DNA of 64,000 nt from Breoghania corrubedonensis (GTDB lineage Bacteria > Pseudomonadota > Alphaproteobacteria > Rhizobiales > Stappiaceae): assembly GCF_003053845.1 (NCBI RefSeq), contig NZ_QAYG01000005.1:62001-126000 (forward strand). The letters are read 5' to 3'. Of this stretch, positions 1 to 12,300 are shown piece by piece. The notes beneath the pieces are model-generated. The model saw nothing but the letters and a program-made list of their open reading frames with translations. It searched no databases and was not told the DNA's origin. The stretch's first letter is position 1; every line of letters starts with the position of its first letter. The position numbers and the translations under genes are program-made.

Positions 1-2900
<2,900 letters not shown>

Positions 2901-3092
2901 GAAGAAGTCCTTCCGCCCGGCAGGCCAGCCCTGTCGGGAAAATAGCGTGTCTGTGGTTTGCCGGCCCGCCCGGCGCTTGTGCCGTCCTCGGGTCGCATTT
3001 GAATAGGGCGCAGCAATGCCCGCTTCGCCCCGTCGCATCAAGTGGGAGATTTCCCGGCGGTTTCAACGCCGATGCCGGAGCATTCTAAACAT

Positions 3093-3107
3093 GGACAAAA
3101 AGAGAAC
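3093..3107 (-). promoter_or_regulatory. Near-consensus alphaproteobacterial SOS (LexA) box of uvrA
   Basis: Forward strand reads GGACAAAAAGAGAAC; toward uvrA this is GTTCTCTTTTTGTCC. The alphaproteobacterial LexA consensus is GTTC-N7-GTTC, so seven of eight specified bases match. It lies about 195 nt before the uvrA start, and uvrA is a classic SOS gene. Binding is inferred. The rest of 2901-3347 (447 nt) holds no gene that I can support, only this site and the leader of the giant adhesin gene. Confidence 0.6.
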
Positions 3108-3347
3108 AAGCCGAAATTGAAAGCAGTGCCGTCAGCACCGGGGAAGCGAGCGGAAAGGGGCTTTCTTCCTGTGTTTCCCGGTTGTTTCCGTATGGTAAAT
3201 TTGCAACAAGATCATGCAAAATGCCGTAACGATAGGCGTTGGCGCGGATAGGTGTTGATGCAAGGAAAACACAGCGGATATCGTGCCGTGGATTCCATTT
3301 GTTTCGGGATTTTTCGAATATTTCATGATTTTGTCTGCGAGGTCGAC

Positions 3348-6300
3348 GTGGGGCTATCGGTTCATTCGGGGGGCTTGAACTCTCTGCGCGGGCGGCTGAT
3401 GACGTCATCCTGTGTCGCTGCCGCAGCGTTGGGCCTCGTGCCGGGCGTGACGCAGGCGGCCGATGGCGACAAGTGGCAGGGCCACGCGGAAAGCGTCTTC
3501 CGGCCCGGAACGAACCGGATCGGCGGATCGCTCGAAGCTTTCATTCCGCTCGGTCAGGACGAGGATTCGCTGTTCTTTCTGGATGCCCGTCAGGGTATTT
3601 CCGATCAGGTCGATATCTTCGGCAACTGGGGCCTCGGCGTCCGCCAGATCTTCAACCCCAACCTGATTCTTGGCGGCTACATCTATTCCGACGCCACCTT
3701 GAAGGACGGCAACAGCTTCTTCGCCACGACCGTGGGCGTGGAGGCGATGACGCCGAACTTCGATGCGCGTTTCAACTTTCACGTTCCGATTTCCAGCGCC
3801 AAGAAGAGCGGCGGCGTCAATACCACGACGCTCTCGATCATCAGCAATCGCCTTGTCGAGCAGACCGTTGATACGCTGCTGCGCGACAAGCCGATGTGGG
3901 GTTTCGACACCGAAGTGGGCGTCAAGCTGCCGGTGTCGCTCACCAGCGGCGACGACCTGCGTCTTTATGCCGGCGGCTATCATTACTGGGCGGATGACGT
4001 GCGTACCGTCACCGGCGGCCGTGGCACGCTGGAATACAGCCTGAACGATGTCTTCGGCATCGACGGTTCGACCCTGTCGCTCGGCGGCACGCTCTCCTAT
4101 GACAATGTCGACCATGCGGCGCTCACAGGCGAAATTCGCCTGCGCGTGCCGTTGCAGACCGTCTTCGGCGGGGAGGGCGAGCGGCCCGGGCTCTCGCCGC
4201 TGGAACAGCGGATGACCGCGCGTGTGCGCCGCGACCTCGATATCCGGCTCGGCGAGGAGCGGGTCGGCGGCGGCGGATCCGTGACGCGGTTCGCCCAGGA
4301 CGGAACCGGCACCGAATACGGCTACATCTATTACGCCGACGGCGACGGCACGATTGGCGCGGGCACTGCGGCCGATCCGACCACGATCGCCGATGCGATC
4401 ACCAACGCCACCGACGTCGGCGGCACGACGACCGGGGGGATTGTCGTCCTCGACGGTCAGGCCGGCACGATCACCACGGCGGGCGTGACGCTGCAGGACG
4501 ATCAGACGGTCGTCGGCGCAGGCGGCTCGATCGGCGTTCTTCTGTCGAACGGCTCCGTCGTTTCCTTCGGCTTCGGCGGCACAAACGCCACCGTTCAGGG
4601 CACCGGCGGCGGGGCTGTCTTCACGCTCGCCAACAACAACACGCTGCAGGACTTCTCCATTGCCGACGGCGGCACCGGCGTGTCCGGTTCCGGCATCGAT
4701 GGGGCGACGATCTCGCGCCTTACGGTGAGCGGCTCCACCGGCAACGGTCTCGACTTCTCCGACACCACCGGCGACATCGCGATATCGAACAGCATGATCG
4801 GCGGGCTCACGGGGTCGGGCAATGAGGTCGGCACGGACGGCATTTCGGCGTCGAACGTTGAGAGCCTTGCGATATCCGGCTCCACGATCACCGGTGGCGC
4901 GGCAGGCTCCGCCATCGACGTGGACACCGGCGCGAACAACACCGCGCTTGCGATAGACACCTCCACGCTCGCCACCACGGGCGGCGTCGCGGTGGTCGAT
5001 GCGAACGGCTCCACCGGCGCCGGCACGCTCACCATCACCTCGCTTTCCGGCAACACGGTGCTCGGCGGCAACGGCGAGGACGGTGGCATTGTCGTCGATA
5101 CCGCGACCCTGCAGGCATCGGGCGGCGGCGATGCGGCTGGCGGCGATACCACCATCGGCACCACGACGGACCGCGTCAGCGGCTCCGGCCTCGTCCTCAA
5201 CAATGTCGATGGCGGCATCGCCTTCGGGAACCTGAACATCGCCAATTCCGGCGTGGCGGGCGATTATGGCCTGTTCATCCAGGATGCGGGGTCCGGCTTC
5301 AACTTCTCCACCACCGGCGGCTCGATCGATTCCGTCGGCGGCACGGCGGTCAAGATCGACCCGGTGACGACCAACGTCACGCTGTCGTCCATCACCTCCA
5401 CCAATGCCGACGGCGACGCCATCATCCTCGATCGCGTCTCCGGCGCCTTCAACGTGGTCGGCCAGACGACGATCACCAACGCCGGCGGCTGGGGTATCCG
5501 GATCGAGAACTCAGACGGCGACATCACCTTCGGCGACGTCGATATCGACACGCCGGGCACCGGCGGCATGTATCAGTCCGGCAATTCCGGCGACATTACC
5601 TTCGGCGACGTCACCATCAGCACGCCCGGCTCCGTCGGCGTCGATTTCGAGGGCGCCAACACCGGCCAGACCGTATTCGGCAGCCTGACGATTAACGGAC
5701 TGACGGGCGGCACCACCGGCATCGATCTCACCGACGGCGGAACGACCACGACGGCCAGCGTCATTATCGGTTCGCTCAATATTTCGGGCACCGGCGGCAC
5801 CGGCATCGACATGACCGGTTCCACCAATTCCGGCAATGTGGGCACCACGGGCACCGGCACGATCGCCGGGCTCGACATCGGCGTGGACATGACCAACGCC
5901 GCCATCACCGGCCTTTTCCAGTTCGGCGACGGTTCCAACCTCGACGGCGACGGCGCGGCCTCCACCATCGATTCCACGACGCCGCTGGTCGTTGCCGGTC
6001 TCAGCGGCGCCAGCGGCACCTACAATTTCAACGACGTGAACCTCGTCGGCGACACCTCCGGCCTGATCTCCAGCCAGACGGTCTTCTATGCCGACGCGAA
6101 CGGCACGGGCACGGGCGCCACGATCAGCGATACCGGATCGATCGCGGATGCGGAGGCCTCGGGCGCCGACGTCATCATTCTGGTGAATACCAACGGCACG
6201 AGCGCCGACACCATCACGCTGGGCGGCGACGGCACTCTGACCCTCGACAACGACCAGGACCTGATGAGCTTCGCCACCGGCGACACGATCTCGCTTGCGG

Positions 6301-9300
6301 GTGGCGCGCCGATGAACGTGCTGCTCTACGGCGTGTCGACGGACATCATCAATCCCTACACGGGACTGGCGCCGACACTGACGACGGTGACGGTGGGCGC
6401 CGACACGCTGACGCTCGGCGACGGCAACCTTGTCTCCGGCGTGAACCTGTCGAACGGCGGCGGCGCGGGCGCGGCGGCGATTTCGGGCAGCGGCATCGCG
6501 GGCGTCACGATCTCCGGAACCACGATCGCGAATTCGACCGGCGACGGCATCGTGCTTACCGGTGCCTCCGGTGCGATCTCGCTGGCGGATGTGAACGTGA
6601 CGGGCGCGGCCGGAACGGGCCTCCAGCTCACCAATGTTACGGGTACGGTCGCGGCCAGCAATTCCACGGTGAGCGGCAGCGGTGGTTCGGGCGTCGTGGT
6701 GGATGGCGGCAGCCAGAACATGACGCTCGACGTCGATGTGTCGGGCACGACGGGCACGGCGGTCTCCATCACCAACCGCACCGGCGGCACGATCACCTAT
6801 TCCGGCGCGGTCAACGAGACGGATGGAACCGGCGCCGGTATCTCCGTTTCCGCCAACACCGGCGGCAGCGTCACCTTCACGAGCAAGGTCACGACCCATA
6901 CCGGCAGCTCGGCGGGCGTCTCCCTGACCTCCAGTTCCGGCTTCTCCACCAGTTTCGGCGGCGGCCTGACGATCGACACGACAACCGGGGTCGGCCTCCA
7001 CGCGAACGACGGCGGCGATTTGAATGTCTCCGCGACCGCTCAGGACGAGTCCATCACCACGGCCGGAGCCGGCAACAGCATCCTGATCGAGAACGGGACG
7101 ACCACGTCGTCGGGCCTCAGTCTTGACCGCCTGAATTCCGATGGCGCGTCGACGGCGATTACGGTTACCGACTTTTCCGGCGCCGGTTCGTTCACGATCG
7201 GCGACGCGACGATCACCAATCTGGGCAATACCGGCCTCGCTCTCAGCAACATCACGACGACCGGCGCCTTCACAGTTGCCGATATCAGCATCACGGGCGG
7301 CGCGACCGGTATCGTCAGCGTCGGCGGGCATACCGCGACCCTGAACCTCGGAACGGGGACCAACGGCCTGTCGGTCGATGGCTCCGGACAGGGGGCAACG
7401 TTCAGTGGAGCGCACTCGGCCGTCAATCTCGGCACCGGCGCGGGCGGTCTGCAACTGGGCGCGACCACGGCGATCGCGGGCGACGGTGTCTTTTTTGCCA
7501 CAAACAGCACCGGCACCTTCACTGTCGGCAACGCCGGAGTGACTTCTCAGATCAACGTCACCTCCGGCTCGGCGACGGCGGACGGCATTCACTATTTCCT
7601 GTCGGATGCCGACATCACCCTGACCAACGTCGCCATTTCTGGGGGCGGCGGCTACGGCGTTCTGGTCAGCGACAACAACGGCACGGGCCAGGTCACGCTT
7701 GCCGGCACCAACACCATCGACGGCACCGGCCTCGGCGGCGTGTCGTCCTCCGGCGCCAACGTCTCGCTGTCCGGCCTTACCGTCGGCGGAACAAGCGCGG
7801 TCGGCGGGGCGGGTGTCACGATCGATGACAACGCACAGAACATCGTCGCCGGGCTGAGCGGCGTTGCCGTCATCAATGCGGCCGGCGCGGGCATCGATAT
7901 CGACGGCACCGGCGGCGGTTCGATCACGATCGAAGCGTTTGGCAACAACTCCGTCACCACGGCGGGCGGGGCGGGCGTCTCCCTCGATACCGTCACCTTC
8001 GATGCCGATGGCGGCACGGCCGGCGGCGGCGATGCGGATTTCACCGGCGATACCGTCAACGGCGGCACGCTTCAGGTCGGGCAGGGCGGTACCGTCGCCG
8101 GCGCGGGCGTCAGCTTCGCCAACGTCTCGGGCGACGTCTCATTCGGTGCAGTCGACATTTCGTCCGTCGGCAACGCCTTCACGGTCACCGGCACCGGCGC
8201 GCTGAATGCTGGCGCTGGCACCGGCTTCCAGTTGGCGACCACCTCCGGAACGATCAGTTCGTCAACCGGATCAGGCGTTTATTTCGATCCGTTCACGGCG
8301 AATGTGACCTTGACCTCGATCACCTCGAACGGCGGTCAGGGGCTGGTGCTTGATGCGATCGGCGGCAGCTTCACGGTGACCGGAGACGTGACGGTCAACG
8401 GGGCGACCGGCAACGGCATCGACATTTCCAATTCGTCCGCAACCGTCAGCATCCAGGGCACGACCACGGTCACCAGCCCGGGTGGCGATGGCATCGCTCT
8501 GACCGACAACACGGGTACGGTCACCTTCAATGAGGTCACGATCAGCGATCCGAACGGTGCGACGGGCGGCGTCGGCATCGATGTCGAGGGCACGAATGCC
8601 GCGATCACCTTCGGTAATGTCTCGATCACCGGGCTTGGCGACGACGACACCGGCCTCGATCTGTCGGGCGCGACGCTGACCGGCGCGCTGCTGGTCAATT
8701 CCATCGCCATCCAGGGCGTTTCCTCCACCGCGACCGATGTCGAGAATTCCATCGGCGTCAATCTCACCGGAGTCCTCGGCAACCAGATCGTCTATCTGGG
8801 CAGCCACGCCACACCCGCTTCGGGACCCTCGGCCTCCATCGTCAACCTGGAAACCGGCGTCCTCATCGACAACACGGCCGCGGTCCAGTTCGCCTTCGGC
8901 GACGGTGAGAGCGCGTCGGATGTCGCGAGCGTCATTTCCGTCGTCGCGGGCGGTTATACGATCGACGCCGGCTCCGGCACGCTCGGCGCCTCGACCTTCG
9001 ATTTTTCCGACGTCACGTTCACCGGCGATCCGAACTTTCCGTCGGCGACCAGCTATATCTTCGTCAGCGCCACGGCGACGAACGGCACCGGCGACGGCAG
9101 CTACGCCAATCCCTATTCGGTGTCGGATGCCGACGCGATTCTCACGAGCACGGCGAGCTTCGTGTTCCTTGATGGCGTCTACGATTTCGCGACGCTGAAC
9201 GGCGGCAACGCCTTCACGCTTTCCGGCGACCAGACCGCGCAGGGCCTCGCCTTCGCAAACGAGGTGACCTACGGCGTCAACCAGCCTGCGAATATCATCG

Positions 9301-12300
9301 GCGATTTCGGCGGTAGCCTTGGCGGTACGATAACGGGCGGCGGCAGTCAGGAATTCACCAACACCGGCAATGCCTCGGTCTTCGACCTACAGGGCAACAA
9401 CCGGCTGAGCTACGTCACCGTCGATGCGTCCTCGCTGACGGGCGACGCGATCACTGCGTCCAGCCACGGCGGCGCGGTGACGATCGAGGAGGTCGAGGCG
9501 ATCAACCTCGCCGCGACCTCGGCCATGTTCTCCTTCTCGGGCCTGACCGGCGGCGTCTTCGTGCAGGACAGCCAGGTCACGATCAGCCAGGGAACCCTGT
9601 TCCAGATCTCCGGCGGCACGGCCACCTACACGTTCGATGCCGGCACCATCGCCACGACGAGCGCGGCGGGCTTCCTGTCGGTCACCGGCACGGCGACGCT
9701 GCTCGATATCTCCGGCACCACCGGCGGCAGCGTTTCCGCGACGGGGCTTTCCTCGCAAGGCACAGGCTCCGCGCTCGTTGCCGACGACAACGACGCGACC
9801 ATCGATTTCACCGGCCTTTCGGCGACGAACCACACGGGCGCCAATTCGATCTTCGATATCGATATCGGCACGGGCGGTTCGACCGGCGCGATCACCTTCG
9901 ACGCGACGTCGGCCTTCTCCACCGGCAACACCGCGACGATCTTCGAGATCGGCGCCGGTGCGCGAAACATCGATGCGGATGCGGTCGATATCACGCTGAC
10001 GGGTGCGGTTCGCGAGGCCATCTCCATTACCGGCCAGTCCGGCGGCGCGATCAGCTTCGGCGCGCTCACCTATGACGGGACCGGCGCAACCGGGGCTTCG
10101 GCCATTGCGGTCAGCGGTCAGAGCGGTGGCACGCTCACCTTCGGCGCGGTCGACATCGGATCGACAACGGCCTTCAACAATTCCGGCAACACCGCCGTCA
10201 GCCTCGCCGGCTCGGGCGGAACGGTAACCTTCGCCGATCTCGATATCACCACGGCGGCGGGAAGCGGCCTGAGCGCGGGCGGCATCACGCTCGACATCAA
10301 CGGCACGTCAACCATATCGACAACGGGCGGCGCGGCGCTCACCCTGTCGGGGACGGCGATCGATGCCGGCGGCATCAGCTTCACCTCGCTTGCCTCCAGC
10401 GGCGCCACGGGCGACGGCATTTCGGTCCAGAACACGACCGGCGGCGCGCTGTCGCTGGGCACCATCGATATCGACGGATCGGGCGGGGCCGGGGTGCTGG
10501 TTTCCGGCAATGGCACCACCGTCTCGATTGCGGGCGGCACGGTTGACGGAACGACCGGAAACGGCATCACGATCACCAATTCCGCCGCTTCCGTCACGGG
10601 CGTCACCTTTGGCGGAACGACCGCCATCGGCGGCAACGCCGTTGCTGTTTCCAATACGGACGCGACGGCGCGCACCGTCACGCTGACCTCTCTTTCGAGC
10701 GGCGCGACGACCGCGATTTCCGGGGCGGGCATTTCCGCATCCTCCACCGGCGCGGGCACGCTGACGCTGTCGGTGCAGGGCGCCAATCTGGCATCCACCG
10801 GCGCCGCCCTCGTCACGACGGACGGCGGCACGGCCGGCCAGCTCGTGCTCGATCTCGGCTCGTCCTCCGCCAACACCTTCGAGCGCGGCTCTGCCGGGGC
10901 GACCGTCTCCATCACCGGCAGTGCGGCCAATTCCACGATTCTCTCCGCGCTTGGTGGACTGACGGTCACCGGCAACGGTACCGGCGGCGGCGTGCTGTTC
11001 GACGAGGTGACCTTCGACGCCAGCGGGACGGCACTTTCCGGCACGGCGGTCACCGCCACCGGTGCCGTCCAGATCGGCCAGGACGCCTCGAACCGGGTTG
11101 CGGGCGACGGTTTGCGCTTCGATGCGCCGGAGGGCAGGCTCAACCTCGGCGATCTCGACATCTACAACGATGCCGGCACCGGCCTCTATGTCGATACCAA
11201 GACCAATGGCACGACCTTCACGCTGACCAATTCGGTCGCCACCAGCACCATCGACACCACCAACGGCACGGCGATGTTCCTCGATCCCCTGTCGGCGGAT
11301 CTGACGTTCAACACCGTGTCTTCCACCAATTCCGGCACCACCGGCATCACCTTCGACGGAGTGACGGGCGTGGGGACGGGCTCCAACGGGGTGACGATCT
11401 CGACGCTTTCGGTCTCCGGGGCGACGGGGGCAAGCGTGCTGGTCAATGCTTCATCGGGCGCGTTCTCGCTCGGCAACGCGACCATTTCCGGTGGCTCCGG
11501 CATCGGCGTCAGCATCGTCGGCGGCAGCGCGGATGTCACCTTCGCAGCTGGCTCATCGCTGACCCAGACGGCCAATGCGGCCGCCGTTTCGGTTTCCGGC
11601 GGCCACACCGGCAGCCTGACCTATTCCGGCACGATCAATGCCACCAACGGCACCGGCCTGCAGTTCGACAATGCCGACGGCACGTCCTACAGCTTCACTG
11701 GCGCGGTGACGCTGAACGGGGGTGATGCGGGCGTCGATATCGTGAACGGTTCGGATGCCTCGTTCACCTTCTCCAACACCAGCATCACGAGCCCGACGGG
11801 CACCGCGTTCACCATCGCGGACTCCAATGTCACCAGCCTGACGTTCGGCGGTTCGATCACCCAGAACAACGCAGCCGGCGCCTTCGCGGTTACCAATTCC
11901 ACGGGCGGCGTCCACAACATCGCCGCTGCCATCACCGCCAACACGACATCTGCCAACGCGGTGTCGATCGCTTCCAGCGGCACGTTCAACTTCTCCGGCG
12001 ATCTCTCCCTCACGACCTCCAGCGGCAACGGCCTCTCAATGACCGGCGGCACGCTGTCGGTCATGGGCACGAACACGGCGATTTCGACCTCCACCGGCAC
12101 GATCCTCTCGCTTTCCGGCACGACGATCGCCGCCTCGGGCGTCACCTTCGACACGCTGACCGCGACCGGGGCGGTCACCTCCAGCGCCATTTCGTTGAAC
12201 AATGTGTCGGGAACCGGCGCGATTTCGGTGACGGGCGCTACCACAATCACCAACCCGACGGCGGCCGGCGTCCTGATCTCCGGCACGCTCGGCGCCGACG

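Noticed and set aside
5511-7592. Long minus-strand open frame (about 690 codons) inside the adhesin gene
   Set aside because: It is antisense to repetitive GC-rich coding DNA; the translation is Arg/Ala/Gly/Asp-rich with no fold, so it is a shadow.
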